Assembly: GCF_012328925.1 (NCBI RefSeq)
Contig: NZ_JAAXLS010000038.1
Span: 1 to 63,178, forward strand
Length of the DNA stretch: 63,178 nucleotides
Source: Amycolatopsis acididurans
Lineage (GTDB): Bacteria; Actinomycetota; Actinomycetes; Mycobacteriales; Pseudonocardiaceae
Direction of reading: 5' to 3'
The position numbers and the translations under genes were made by a program. Shown here in pieces: positions 17,773 through 26,474 of this stretch (position 1 is its first letter; every line of letters starts with the position of its first letter). The notes beneath the pieces were generated by a model. It had not been told where the DNA came from and ran no database searches. It was given only the letters and a program-made list of their open reading frames with translations.

Positions 17773-17873
17773 GCAGCGAATCACTGTGGTTAGCGCCTGA
17801 CTTTCCGGTCAACGCTCGCGTCGGATTCTGTCTTGTTCTGGACAGCGGATACTCCATTTGCTCGTCCAGACCA

Positions 17874-17902
17874 TTGACATCCGCGGCGCTTCAGTGTGAA
17901 AT
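17874..17902 (+). promoter_or_regulatory. Promoter of the lacI-manA-ABC operon
   Basis: TTGACA (17874-17879), 17-bp spacer, TGAAAT (17897-17902). The ATG of lacI follows 9 nt later, giving little or no leader. The operator at 17914-17925 begins about 11 bp after the -10. Confidence 0.5.
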
Positions 17903-17911
17903 CCGGTCACT

Positions 17912-18949
17912 ATGACAACGTTGTCGGACGGCACGTCGGGACCGGGCGCGGCCCGGCGTGCGACGATGAGCGATGTCGCCCGGCTGGCGGGGGTCAGCAT
18001 CAAAACCGTCTCCCGCGTGGTCAACGACGAGCCGGGCGTGCATCCGGACACCGCGCGGCGGGTGGTCGCGGCCATCGATCAGCTGGGCTTCCGCCGCAAC
18101 CTCGGCGCGTTCAACCTGCGCCGGGGCTCCGGCACGGGCACGATCGGGCTGATCGTCGAGGACGTCGGCAACCCCTTCTACTCCGAGCTGAACCGCGCCG
18201 TGGAGAAGATCGCGACGTCGTTCGGCAGGCACGTGCTCACCGCCTCCTCGGAGGAGAACTCCGACCGCGAACGCGAGCTGGCGCTGGAGTTCTGCTCGCG
18301 CCGGGTGGACGGGCTGCTGGTCGTGCCCGCGGGCGTGCAGCACCACTACCTCGTGCCGGAGATGCGTGCCGGGACGCCGGTGGTGTTCCTCGACCGGCCG
18401 GCGGGCGACATCGTGGCCGACACCGTGCTGGTCGACAACCTCGGCGGCACCATCGAGGCCGTCGCGCATCTGGCCCGGTACGGGCATCGCCGGATCGCCT
18501 TTCTCGGCGACCGGCCCGACATCTTCACGGCCGCGGAGCGGTTGCGGGGTTTCCGCGAGGGTTGCGTGCGCGCGGGCCTGCGCTACGACGAGCACCTCGC
18601 GGTCCTGCGCACACCGACCCCGGCGAACGTGCGTGACGCGGTGGATCGCCTGCTGACCGGCCCGGACCGCGCCACCGCCGTCATCGCGGGAAACAACCGG
18701 GTCGCGGTGCACCTGCTGCGCGCGCTGACCCACGTCGCCCCGCGTCCCGCGCTGGTGAGCTTCGACGATTTCGAACTCGCCGATCTGCTCGACCCGCCCG
18801 TCACCGTGATCGGCCACGACGTGAGCCGGCTCGGGAAGGCGGCGGCCGAGCTGCTGTTCGCCAGGATCCACGGCGAGGACACCCCGCCGAGAAAGGTAGT
18901 GCTGCCCGTGCACCTCGTACCCCGCGGCTCCGGTGAGGTCGCCCCGTGA
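17912..18949 (+). CDS. LacI-family transcriptional regulator of mannose genes
   Basis: A 345-aa repressor with the N-terminal HTH MSDVARLAGVSIKTVSRVVN (about residues 19-38) and hinge helix, then the sugar-binding PBP1 domain (TIGLIVEDVGNPFYSEL, DRPAGDIVADTVLVDNLGG, FLGDRPDIFTAAERLRGF). The first 18 residues are an extra Gly/Ser/Thr-rich tail. It is first in an operon with the isomerase (4-nt overlap) and the ABC importer. Palindromes at its own start and at the divergent mannosidase gene are the probable operators. Effector inferred to be mannose or a manno-oligosaccharide. Confidence 0.88.
   Translation: MTTLSDGTSGPGAARRATMSDVARLAGVSIKTVSRVVNDEPGVHPDTARRVVAAIDQLGFRRNLGAFNLRRGSGTGTIGLIVEDVGNPFYSELNRAVEKIATSFGRHVLTASSEENSDRERELALEFCSRRVDGLLVVPAGVQHHYLVPEMRAGTPVVFLDRPAGDIVADTVLVDNLGGTIEAVAHLARYGHRRIAFLGDRPDIFTAAERLRGFREGCVRAGLRYDEHLAVLRTPTPANVRDAVDRLLTGPDRATAVIAGNNRVAVHLLRALTHVAPRPALVSFDDFELADLLDPPVTVIGHDVSRLGKAAAELLFARIHGEDTPPRKVVLPVHLVPRGSGEVAP
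17914..17925. promoter_or_regulatory. LacI-type operator overlapping the lacI start
   Basis: Perfect 12-bp palindrome GACAACGTTGTC beginning at the third base of the lacI ATG. Together with 17761-17772 it gives two sites 153 bp apart, allowing autorepression and possibly looping over the divergent region. Confidence 0.65.
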
Positions 18950-19962
18950 CCGCGCCGATCAAGCTCCCGGCCAACCAGCCGCCCCAGTTCTACCGCGGCG
19001 GGGCCTCCATCGCGGCGTTGCGCGGTGCCGGCCAGGACAAGGAATTCGGCCCCGAAGACTGGGTCGCGTCCACCACCACGCTGTTCGGCCAGCCGGAGAA
19101 CGGGCTCACGAAACTGCCCGACGGACGCTGGCTGCGCGAAGCGGTCAACGCCGAGCCCGAGTCCTGGCTCGGCGCCAAGCACGTCGCCGCGTACGCGAAC
19201 TCGACCGCGCTGCTGGTCAAGCTCCTCGACGCCGGGCAGCGGCTGCCGGTGCACTTCCATCCGTCGAACTCCTTCGCCCAGCGCCATTTCGACTCGCACT
19301 TCGGCAAGACCGAGGCATGGATCGTGGTCGGCACCAGCGGCGACGACCCGCGCGTCTACCCCGGGTTCCGGGAAAGCGTCGATCCGGGCACGGTCGGCGA
19401 GTGGGTGCGTGAGCAGGACACCGCGGCGATGCTCGGCGCGCTCAACAGCGTGCCGGTCAAGCCGGGCGACAACGTCTACATCCCGGCCGGCCTCCCGCAC
19501 GCGATCGGCGAGGGTGTGTTCGTCGTGGAGCTGCAGCAGCCCACGGACTTCTCGCTGACCATCGAATGGCGTGACTTCCTGGAAAGCCCGGAGAAGGGGC
19601 ACCTCGGCATCGGGTTCGACGCCGCGCTGGGCGCGCTCGACACGTCCGCGCGCGACCCGGAGTCCGTCATCAGGCGTACCGGCGGCGCGGAGGAGTCCAT
19701 TGTGGATCTTCTCGTGCCCGGTGCGGCGGAGTTCTTCCGCGCCGACCGGCTGCACCCGAAACCCTCGCTCGCGCTCGACCCGTCGTTCACGGTGTTCGTC
19801 GTGCTCGACGGTGCGGGCACGCTGAGCACCGAGCACGGTGGAAATCTGGCTCTGGCCAAGGGCGACACCGTGGTGGTGCCCTACGGCGCCGGGCAGAGCG
19901 AGGTGTCGGGCGAGCTGACCATCATCCGCTGCCGCCCACCCGCCCCGGGGAGCACGACATGA
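18946..19962 (+). CDS. manA: Class I mannose-6-phosphate isomerase (cupin)
   Basis: Zinc-dependent interconversion of mannose-6-phosphate and fructose-6-phosphate. The protein is 338 aa, within the range of compact bacterial ManA proteins. Metal ligands are visible in LPVHFHPS (two His), FGKTEAW (Glu) and AGLPHAIGEG (His). A second cupin half follows (VFVVLDGAGTLS, KGDTVVVPYGAG). It starts with GTG overlapping the lacI stop (GTGA) and ends overlapping the ABC ATPase start. No sugar kinase lies in the cluster, so phosphorylation of imported mannose must happen elsewhere. A different aldose isomerase activity cannot be excluded. Confidence 0.8.
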   Translation: MTAPIKLPANQPPQFYRGGASIAALRGAGQDKEFGPEDWVASTTTLFGQPENGLTKLPDGRWLREAVNAEPESWLGAKHVAAYANSTALLVKLLDAGQRLPVHFHPSNSFAQRHFDSHFGKTEAWIVVGTSGDDPRVYPGFRESVDPGTVGEWVREQDTAAMLGALNSVPVKPGDNVYIPAGLPHAIGEGVFVVELQQPTDFSLTIEWRDFLESPEKGHLGIGFDAALGALDTSARDPESVIRRTGGAEESIVDLLVPGAAEFFRADRLHPKPSLALDPSFTVFVVLDGAGTLSTEHGGNLALAKGDTVVVPYGAGQSEVSGELTIIRCRPPAPGSTT

Positions 19963-20726
19963 GCGATGCCGTCCTGCTGGACGCCCAGAACATCGTGAAG
20001 CACTACGGTTCGGTCGAGGCGCTGCGTGGCGCCTCGTTCCAGGCAAGGGCCGGCGAGGTCACCTCGTTGATCGGGGACAACGGCGCCGGCAAGTCCACTT
20101 TGATCAAGTGCCTTTCCGGCGCCGAGCAGCCGACTTCGGGGCGGATCCTGTTGGACGGCAGGGAGGTCCACCTCGACTCGCCGACCACCGCGCGGCGGCT
20201 GGGCATCGAGACCGTGTACCAGGATCTCGCGGTCGCGCCGGAACTCGATCCGGCCGCGAACCTGTTCCTCGGCAGGGAAATCCACCGGCACGGCATTCTC
20301 GGCAGGCTCGGGATGCTGGACAAGGCCGAGATGCGGCGGCGCGCGGTCGAGGAGTTCAAGCGACTCGGCGTGACGCTGCAGAGCACGGACGTGCCCATCG
20401 GCTCGCTCTCGGGTGGCCAGCGGCAGAGCGTCGCGGTCGCGCGGTCGGTGGTGTGGGCGAGCAAGGTCGTGTTCATGGACGAGCCCACCGCGGCACTCGG
20501 CGTGGTGCAGCGCGAACGCGTGCTGGAGGTGATCCGCCGGGTGCGTGACCAGGGCATCGCGGTGGTGCTGATCAGTCACAACATGCCCGAGGTGCTCTCG
20601 GTGTCCGACCGGATCGAGGTGCTGCGGCTGGGCACCAGGGTCGCCCGGTTCACCGCCGCCGACACGAGCCTGGAGGACCTCGTCGCGGCCATGACCGGCG
20701 CGCTGACACACGAGGAGGCGGCATGA
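19959..20726 (+). CDS. Sugar ABC transporter ATP-binding protein (single domain)
   Basis: A 255-aa ATPase of the CUT2/ribose-type family, but with one nucleotide-binding domain instead of the fused pair of RbsA. Walker A GDNGAGKST, signature LSGGQRQSVAVARSV, Walker B VVFMDEPTAALG and the H-loop SHNMPE are intact. It is similar in size to FrcA-type ATPases, so a homodimer probably drives transport. It overlaps both neighbours by 4 nt, consistent with tight co-translation. Confidence 0.9.
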   Translation: MSDAVLLDAQNIVKHYGSVEALRGASFQARAGEVTSLIGDNGAGKSTLIKCLSGAEQPTSGRILLDGREVHLDSPTTARRLGIETVYQDLAVAPELDPAANLFLGREIHRHGILGRLGMLDKAEMRRRAVEEFKRLGVTLQSTDVPIGSLSGGQRQSVAVARSVVWASKVVFMDEPTAALGVVQRERVLEVIRRVRDQGIAVVLISHNMPEVLSVSDRIEVLRLGTRVARFTAADTSLEDLVAAMTGALTHEEAA

Positions 20727-21766
20727 GCACCACCGCACCGGAAATCCAGTCCACTGTGGATGGACAGTTCGGCAAGCGTTCGCTCTGGCAGCGGCTGGTC
20801 GGCGCGAACACGTTCTGGATCGCGCTCGTGCTCGTCGCGCTGATCGTCGTGTTCACGCTGCTGCGGCCGGCCCAGTTCGCGACGCTGTTCACGTTCCAGA
20901 CGCTGCTCATCGAAACCTCGGTGCTGTTGGTGCTCTCGGTCGGGATGACGTTCGTGATCATCACCTCCGGGATCGACCTGTCCGTCGGCTCGGTGCTGAT
21001 CTTCTCGGGCATGGTCTGCGGCAAGACGATGGAAGCGCTTTCCGGTGGCAATGCCTCGGGCGCGGGCTGGGGTGTGATCACGATCGGGCTGGTCGCGGCC
21101 GTGCTCGCGGGCACGATCTGGGGCCTGATCAACGGATTCCTCATCGCGGTGGCCAAGATCCCGCCGTTGATCGTCACCCTCGGCACGATGGGCGCGGCGC
21201 TCGGTGCGGCGTACCTGCTCAACAACGGCTCCGACGTGCGCAGCGTGCCGACGGTGCTGAACAAGACGCTGGGCTACGGCACCTCGCTCGGCGGGATCCC
21301 CAACCTGGTGATCGTCGCCGTGGTGATCACGTTGATCGGTGCCTGGCTGTTGCACACCACCAAGTTCGGCCGCTACACCTACGCGGTCGGTTCGAACGCC
21401 GAGGCCGCCCGCCGTTCCGGCATCGGTGTCACCGGGCACCTGCTGAAGGTGTACCTGCTCACCGGTTTCCTCGCCGGGATCGCGGGTTTCATGTCGCTGG
21501 CGTACTACGCGTCGACCACCATCACGGCGCACACCAACGACAACCTCAACGCGATCGCGGCGACGGTGATGGGCGGGACCAGCCTGTTCGGCGGGGTCGG
21601 TTCGGTGCTGGGCACGGTCATCGGGGTGTTCATCCCGGCCGTGTTGAAGAAGGGGTTCAACATCACCCAGATACCGGACTTCTGGCAGATGATCGCGGTC
21701 GGCGGTGTGCTGATCGCGGCCGTGTGGTTCGACCAGCGCCGTCGCAGGCGGCGCAACTCGCGATGA
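20723..21766 (+). CDS. Sugar ABC transporter permease (RbsC/FrcC type)
   Basis: A 347-aa integral membrane protein with about 8-10 hydrophobic helices. The CUT2 permease signatures are SVGMTFVIITSGIDLSVGSV (about residues 72-91) and AVGSNAEAARRSGI (the EAA-like coupling loop). The N-terminal 40 residues are polar and cytosolic. It sits between the ATPase and binding-protein genes and forms the channel of the mannose-module importer. Confidence 0.9.
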   Translation: MSTTAPEIQSTVDGQFGKRSLWQRLVGANTFWIALVLVALIVVFTLLRPAQFATLFTFQTLLIETSVLLVLSVGMTFVIITSGIDLSVGSVLIFSGMVCGKTMEALSGGNASGAGWGVITIGLVAAVLAGTIWGLINGFLIAVAKIPPLIVTLGTMGAALGAAYLLNNGSDVRSVPTVLNKTLGYGTSLGGIPNLVIVAVVITLIGAWLLHTTKFGRYTYAVGSNAEAARRSGIGVTGHLLKVYLLTGFLAGIAGFMSLAYYASTTITAHTNDNLNAIAATVMGGTSLFGGVGSVLGTVIGVFIPAVLKKGFNITQIPDFWQMIAVGGVLIAAVWFDQRRRRRRNSR

Positions 21767-21792
21767 CTACGACGAAGTAGGGAGTTGAGCTG

Positions 21793-22770
21793 ATGAACAA
21801 GGTGCTCACCGCCGGCACGCTGGCCGCGGCGGCGGTGCTGCTGGCGGCGTGTGGTTCCGGTCAGGTCGGCGGATCCGGCGGCGATTCGGTGCAGAACAAC
21901 AAGAGCCTCGTGCTGATCCCCGGCCAGCAGGCCGAGCCGTTCTACATCTCGATGCAGTGCGGCGCCGAGGCGGAGGCGAAGAAGCTGGGGTACACGCTCA
22001 CCACGTCGGCGCCGCAGAAGTTCGACGCGGCGCTGCAGACGGAGAAGGTCAACGCACTGGGGTCGAATCCGCCCGGGGCGCTGCTGATCGCGCCGACCGA
22101 CGACACCGCGATGCTCGCGCCGATCCAGCAGGTCGCCAACCGGGGCACCAAGATCGTCCAGGTGGACACCGCCCTGAAGGACTCGAGCGTGGCGGTCTCC
22201 TCGATCTCGTCCAACAACACCGAGGGCGGCCAGCTCGCCGCCAAGACGCTCGCGGACCTGGTGGGCGGCAAGTCCGGTTCGGTGCTGGTGCTCGACACGA
22301 TCGCGGGCACCTCCACCACCGAGGCGCGCGCGAAGGGCTTCACCGACGAGCTGGCCAAGTACCCGAACCTCAAGTCGATCGGCGTGCAGTTCACGCAGAA
22401 CGAGCCGGAGCAGGCGGCGGCGAAGGTCACCGCGGCGCTGGCGTCCACACCGGACTTGATCGGCATTTTCGCCACGAACCTCAACACTGGTGAGGGCGCG
22501 GCGACGGGTCTGCGCAACGCGGGCAAGGTCGGGCAGGTGAACTTGATCGGCTTCGACGCCAGCCCGTCCGAAGTGGACGGCCTGCGCAAGGGCGAGTACC
22601 AGGCGCTGATCGCGCAGGACCCGGCGATGATCGGGCGGCAGGGCGTGGATCAGGCCGCCGCGGCGCTGGAGAACAAGCCGGTGACGAAGACGATGAGCGC
22701 CCCGTTGCACTCCATCACCAAGGCGAACATGGACGCGAATTCGCAGTACTTCTACAAGCAGTCCTGCTGA
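21793..22770 (+). CDS. Sugar ABC transporter substrate-binding lipoprotein
   Basis: A 325-aa extracellular solute receptor. The lipobox is LLAAC-GS (Cys at about residue 20), followed by a type I periplasmic-binding fold (Peripla_BP_4: QQAEPFYISMQCGAEAEAKK, LLIAPTDDTAMLAP, IGFDASPSEVDGLRKGE). The ATG has GGGAGTTGAG upstream. It is the last gene of the lacI operon and is followed by a strong hairpin terminator. The ligand is inferred to be mannose or a related hexose from the neighbouring mannosidase and isomerase. Confidence 0.9.
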   Translation: MNKVLTAGTLAAAAVLLAACGSGQVGGSGGDSVQNNKSLVLIPGQQAEPFYISMQCGAEAEAKKLGYTLTTSAPQKFDAALQTEKVNALGSNPPGALLIAPTDDTAMLAPIQQVANRGTKIVQVDTALKDSSVAVSSISSNNTEGGQLAAKTLADLVGGKSGSVLVLDTIAGTSTTEARAKGFTDELAKYPNLKSIGVQFTQNEPEQAAAKVTAALASTPDLIGIFATNLNTGEGAATGLRNAGKVGQVNLIGFDASPSEVDGLRKGEYQALIAQDPAMIGRQGVDQAAAALENKPVTKTMSAPLHSITKANMDANSQYFYKQSC

Positions 22771-22776
22771 ACCCCG

Positions 22777-22811
22777 GCGAGGGAGGGTGCCGTGCCGGCA
22801 CCCTCCCTCGC
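22777..22811. terminator. Bidirectional hairpin terminator
   Basis: A 15-bp perfect stem (22777-22791 with 22797-22811) and 5-nt loop between the stops of two convergent genes. No long T-run follows on either strand, as is common in high-GC actinobacteria. Confidence 0.75.
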
Positions 22812-22813
22812 TC

Positions 22814-23524
22814 TCACAGCTGCTTGAGATACCGCGCGAGCCAGCCCCGCGCCGCGGCCCACAGACCGCCGCCGAGCGAAACCCGCGCCACCCCCAGCGA
22901 GGCGAGGTCCGCACCGTCGATGCGGTTGCCGTTGACCGCCGCCGGGCGCACGGCCTCAACGAACTCCCCGAGCACGTCGGCCGAGCGGATGCCGATCGGG
23001 TAGACGCAGTCCGCGCCCGCCTCCAGATACGCGCGCGCCCGCTCGATCCCCTCCGGCAGCACAGCCCGCTGATCGTCCTTCCGCAGGAAGACGTCGATGC
23101 GCGCGTTGATCACCAGGTCCGCGCCAGCCGCCTGGCGCACGGCGGCGAGGCGCTCGGCCTGTTCGGCGACCGGACGGGGCGTGCCCACGGCGTGGTCGGT
23201 GTCCTCCAGGTTGCAGCCCACCGCGCCCGTCGCGAGCAGGCGGTCGGTGAACTCGCGCGGCGCCAGGCCGTAACCGGACTCGGCGTCGACCGTGACCGGT
23301 ACCGAGACCGCCCCGGCGATCCTGGCAGCGGCGGCGAACATTTCCTCGACGGGCGCCTTCTCACCGTCGCCGAATCCGAGCGATGCCGCGACCGCGACGG
23401 AACTCGTTGCCACCACAGGAAAACCGGCCTCTTCCACGACTCGCGCCGTGTCCGCGTCCCAGATATTGGGTAGCAGCAGCGGTTCACCGGGAACGTGGAG
23501 TGCGCGCAGCTTCGCGGCGGTCAT
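22814..23524 (-). CDS. Isocitrate lyase/PEP mutase superfamily protein
   Basis: A 236-aa TIM-barrel enzyme. VTVDAESGYGLAPREF supplies the metal-binding Asp region and NLEDTDHAVG replaces the KKCGH loop of isocitrate lyase. The catalytic Cys is therefore absent, placing it in the PEP-mutase/oxaloacetate-hydrolase-like branch of unknown substrate. It starts at ATG 23524 overlapping the upstream AhpD-like gene (ATGA), so it is the third gene of a minus-strand operon with two carboxymuconolactone-decarboxylase-fold proteins. Confidence 0.8.
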   Translation of the reverse strand: MTAAKLRALHVPGEPLLLPNIWDADTARVVEEAGFPVVATSSVAVAASLGFGDGEKAPVEEMFAAAARIAGAVSVPVTVDAESGYGLAPREFTDRLLATGAVGCNLEDTDHAVGTPRPVAEQAERLAAVRQAAGADLVINARIDVFLRKDDQRAVLPEGIERARAYLEAGADCVYPIGIRSADVLGEFVEAVRPAAVNGNRIDGADLASLGVARVSLGGGLWAAARGWLARYLKQL

Positions 23525-23979
23525 CGTGCCTCCAGTGGCTTGCGGCTGGTCACGCCGAGCCGGTTGAGCGCGTTCATGGTGGTCGCGGCCCACGCGACGG
23601 CGACGTACTGCTCCTCGGTGAACACCTTCGTCGCCTGCCGGTAGACCTCGTCCGGGACGTCCTGCGTCTGCGACAGTTTCGCCATGGCCTCGGTCAGTTC
23701 CAGCGCGGCCCGCTCCTGCTCGCTGTAGAGATCGGTCTCCCGCCAGGCGGGCAGCAGGTACAGCCGCCGCTCGGTCTCCCCCAGTTCGCGCGCGTCGTGT
23801 GAATGCAGGTCCACACAGTAGGCGCAGCCATTCAGCTGCGAGGTGCGCAGCTTGACCAGTTCGATCAGCCGCTGGTCGAGCCCCGCGGCGGCCGCGGCCT
23901 TCTCCGCGGTCCTGGCCGCCGCGGCCAGATGCCGGTAGGCCTCGGGCAGCCCGGCGGAGAGCTGGATCCGCTCGCTCAT
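23521..23979 (-). CDS. AhpD/carboxymuconolactone-decarboxylase family protein (copy 2)
   Basis: A 152-aa all-helical protein with the AhpD-type redox motif ELVKLRTSQLNGCAYCVDLH, in which CxxC plus a His five residues after the first Cys form the peroxidase site. ATG 23979 overlaps the stop of the paralog upstream. It is about half identical to the adjacent copy by eye, a tandem duplication. A role in peroxide or organic hydroperoxide removal is likely; the electron donor is unknown. Confidence 0.85.
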   Translation of the reverse strand: MSERIQLSAGLPEAYRHLAAAARTAEKAAAAAGLDQRLIELVKLRTSQLNGCAYCVDLHSHDARELGETERRLYLLPAWRETDLYSEQERAALELTEAMAKLSQTQDVPDEVYRQATKVFTEEQYVAVAWAATTMNALNRLGVTSRKPLEAR

Positions 23980-24440
23980 CGCGCCGGCTCCGGCACCGGG
24001 GTGCGTGCGGTGACGTTGAGGCGGTTGAACGAGTTCATGATGGTCACGGCCCAGACGAGTGCCGCGTACTGCTGCTCGGTGAACGCGCGGGTGGCCTCCT
24101 CGTACACGTCGTCGGGCACGTCCTGGGTCTGGCCGATACGGGTCATCGCCTCGGCCAGCGCCAGCGCCGCGCGCTCCTGCTCGGTGTAGTCCGGGGCCTC
24201 GCGCCACGCGGGCAGCAGGTAGATCCGCCGCTCGGTCTCGCCGAGTTCCCGCGCCTCGCGCGCGTGCATGTCGAGGCAGAACGCGCAGCCGTTGATCTGG
24301 GAGACGCGGCTCTTGAGCAGTTCCAGCAGAAGCGGGTCGAGACCGGCGTCCGCGGCGGCCTTCTGGACCGACTCGTAGAGCTCGATGAGGTGCGTGCGCT
24401 GGTCCGACAGGATTCTGCCGGGCGAGATTCGAGTGCTCAT
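23976..24440 (-). CDS. AhpD/carboxymuconolactone-decarboxylase family protein (copy 1)
   Basis: A 154-aa paralog of the next gene with LLELLKSRVSQINGCAFCLD and MHAREARELGE, the CxxC...H catalytic set of AhpD-like peroxidases. ATG 24440 lies 46 bp from the divergent MocR gene. The repeats in that gap make the MocR protein the likely regulator of this operon (two AhpD-like genes plus a PEP-mutase-superfamily gene). Confidence 0.85.
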   Translation of the reverse strand: MSTRISPGRILSDQRTHLIELYESVQKAAADAGLDPLLLELLKSRVSQINGCAFCLDMHAREARELGETERRIYLLPAWREAPDYTEQERAALALAEAMTRIGQTQDVPDDVYEEATRAFTEQQYAALVWAVTIMNSFNRLNVTARTPVPEPAR

Positions 24441-24474
24441 GACATTCACGCTAGCGACAACTGGCACACGTGTA

Positions 24475-24507
24475 TGGTCCAGTCACATGGCGGAATCGTG
24501 GTCCAGT
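24475..24507. promoter_or_regulatory. Candidate MocR operator repeats
   Basis: TGGTCCAGT occurs at 24475-24483 and again at 24499-24507, 24 bp apart, with an inverted ACTGG half-site at about 24470. The first copy is upstream and the second inside the start of the MocR gene. Direct repeats spaced by two helical turns are typical of MocR/PdxR binding sites. Confidence 0.45.
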
Positions 24508-25872
24508 GCCGGGTGGGACGTGCACCTCGACTGGAGTCCGGCGTCCGGCAGGCGCGGCCTGGCCGACGCGCTGCGCCGCGCCATCCGCGACGGGCGGCTG
24601 CCGGCGGGCACGGCGGTGCCGTCCACCCGCGCGCTGGCCATCGACCTCGGCATCGCGCGCGGCACGGTCACCCGCGTCTACGCCGACCTCACCGCCGAGG
24701 GCTACCTGCGCACCACGCAGGGCGCCCCGACGCGCGTCGCGGCGGACAGCGCCACGCGGCCGCCCGCCCGCGACGTCGCCGGGCCCCGGGCGGCACCGTG
24801 GGTGCCCGCCGTCCGCTGGGACTTCTACCCCGGGCGGCCCGATCTGTCGTCGTTCCCGCGCGCCGCCTGGGTTTCCGCCACCCGCAAGGTGGTCGCGGAG
24901 ACTCCCGCGAGTTCGTTCGACTACGGCGACGAACGCGGTCCGGCGGCGCTGCGGGAGGCGCTGGCGCGCTACCTCGCCCGCAGCCGGGGCGTGGTCGCCG
25001 ATCCCGAACGCATCGTCGTCTGCGGCGGGTTCAACCACGCGCTCACCGCGCTGAGCCGCGCGCTGCACGAGCGCGGCGACCTCGCGCTGGCGTTCGAAGA
25101 TCCCTCCCTGCCGCAGTTCCGCGACACGGCCGCGCGGAGCAGGCTGCACATCACCGGGGTGCCCGTCGACGAGCGCGGGATCATGGTGTCCGAAATAGAC
25201 AGTCCGGCGGTGGTCGTGACCCCGGCGCACCAGTACCCGCTCGGCCACACCCTCGCACCCGAACGCCGCCGGGAACTGGCGCGCTGGGCGAGCGCCGGCG
25301 GGCTGGTGATCGAGGACGACTACGACGGCGAGTTCCGGCTCGACCGCCAGCCCGTCGGGTGTGTGCAGGCGCTGGCGCCGGAACGGATCGTCTACGCGGG
25401 CACGGCCAGCAAGACGCTGGCCCCGGCGCTGCGGATCGGCTGGCTCGTGCTGCCGGGGGCCCTGGTCGAGCCGGTGCGCGCGGCGCTGGCGGACACCGGA
25501 TGGCGGGCACCGGCGCTGAGCCATCTGACTCTCGCCGAGCTGATCTCGTCGGGCGCGTACGACCGCCACGTGCGGCAGCGCCGGACGGCCTATCGCAACC
25601 GCCGGGACCGTCTGCTGGCCGCGCTGCCGGACGGTTTCACGCCCACCGGGATCTCCGCCGGACTGCATCTGCTGCTCCAGGTGCACGGCGACGAGCAGGA
25701 GTACCTCGCAGCCGCCCGGAAGAACTCGGTCGCGGTCGACAGCCTTGGCAGGCACTGGATTTCCGACAGTGATCATCCACAAGGGATAGTCGTCGGATAC
25801 GGATCGCCCGCGGAGCACGCGTTCGGGCCCGCACTGGAAGCGCTCGTGCGCTCACTGGCCGGTAAGTCCTAG
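24487..25872 (+). CDS. MocR-type GntR regulator with aminotransferase domain
   Basis: A 461-aa PdxR/MocR-family regulator. The N-terminal GntR winged helix spans about residues 15-80 (LADALRRAIRDGRLPAGTAV PSTRALA...). A fold-type I aminotransferase domain spans about 110-460. The PLP lysine is in YAGTASKTLAPALRIGW and the Asp in VIEDDYDGEFR. The protein senses PLP or an amino compound rather than acting as an enzyme. ATG 24487 is used; upstream in-frame starts fall in the divergent gene. It overlaps the convergent TetR gene by 21 nt. Confidence 0.88.
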   Translation: MAESWSSAGWDVHLDWSPASGRRGLADALRRAIRDGRLPAGTAVPSTRALAIDLGIARGTVTRVYADLTAEGYLRTTQGAPTRVAADSATRPPARDVAGPRAAPWVPAVRWDFYPGRPDLSSFPRAAWVSATRKVVAETPASSFDYGDERGPAALREALARYLARSRGVVADPERIVVCGGFNHALTALSRALHERGDLALAFEDPSLPQFRDTAARSRLHITGVPVDERGIMVSEIDSPAVVVTPAHQYPLGHTLAPERRRELARWASAGGLVIEDDYDGEFRLDRQPVGCVQALAPERIVYAGTASKTLAPALRIGWLVLPGALVEPVRAALADTGWRAPALSHLTLAELISSGAYDRHVRQRRTAYRNRRDRLLAALPDGFTPTGISAGLHLLLQVHGDEQEYLAAARKNSVAVDSLGRHWISDSDHPQGIVVGYGSPAEHAFGPALEALVRSLAGKS

Positions 25873-26469
25873 GCCCCGCAGGAGAATGTCGAAACCCCGT
25901 CGGAACTCCTCGTCCGGCGCGATGTCCCGCGCACGGGCCGCGGTCTCGGACAGGATGGGAAACTCCTCCGGCGGCAGCGCCGCGAGCGCGGCGGTGCCGG
26001 CACCGGACAGCGCGCTGAAGTACTCCACCTGCAGCGCGCCGAACACGTAACCCATGATCGCCCGGAACGCGATCACCCGCTGCTTGCCGGTGATTCCCGC
26101 CTGGGTCAGCACGGAGAGCATGACCTCGCCCCAGCGCCGGGAGCTGGCCGAGCGATGCCGGTGCGCCAGCAGCAGCGGCACCACCGCGGCGTGCCCGGAC
26201 ACGGCGGCGCGTACCCGGTCGGCGAGCACGCTCAGGCGTCTGCCCGCCGATCCGCGCGGCATCGTGAGATCGACTTCGGCCAGTACGAGATCGACCACCA
26301 GCTCCTCGACCTGATCGCGGTCGGAGACATAGCGGTACAGCGACATCGTGCCCATGCCGAGCTCCCTGGCGACGGTGCGCATCGACAGCGCGTCCAGCCC
26401 GTCCCGGTCGAGGACGGCAAGGGCCGCGATCGCGATCTGGTCCGGGGTCAGGGAACGAGGTCGTGGCAT
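25852..26469 (-). CDS. TetR/AcrR-family transcriptional regulator
   Basis: A 205-aa repressor. The HTH reads MPRPRSLTPDQIAIAALAVL, then RTVARELGMGTMSLYRYVSD (recognition helix). The remainder resembles the TetR_C_1 ligand domain. It is divergent from the peroxiredoxin-like gene across a 72-bp gap containing inverted repeats between the putative -35 and -10, so it probably represses that gene and itself. ATG 26469 is the first codon giving a complete HTH. Confidence 0.86.
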   Translation of the reverse strand: MPRPRSLTPDQIAIAALAVLDRDGLDALSMRTVARELGMGTMSLYRYVSDRDQVEELVVDLVLAEVDLTMPRGSAGRRLSVLADRVRAAVSGHAAVVPLLLAHRHRSASSRRWGEVMLSVLTQAGITGKQRVIAFRAIMGYVFGALQVEYFSALSGAGTAALAALPPEEFPILSETAARARDIAPDEEFRRGFDILLRGLGLTGQ

Positions 26470-26474
26470 GGCGT

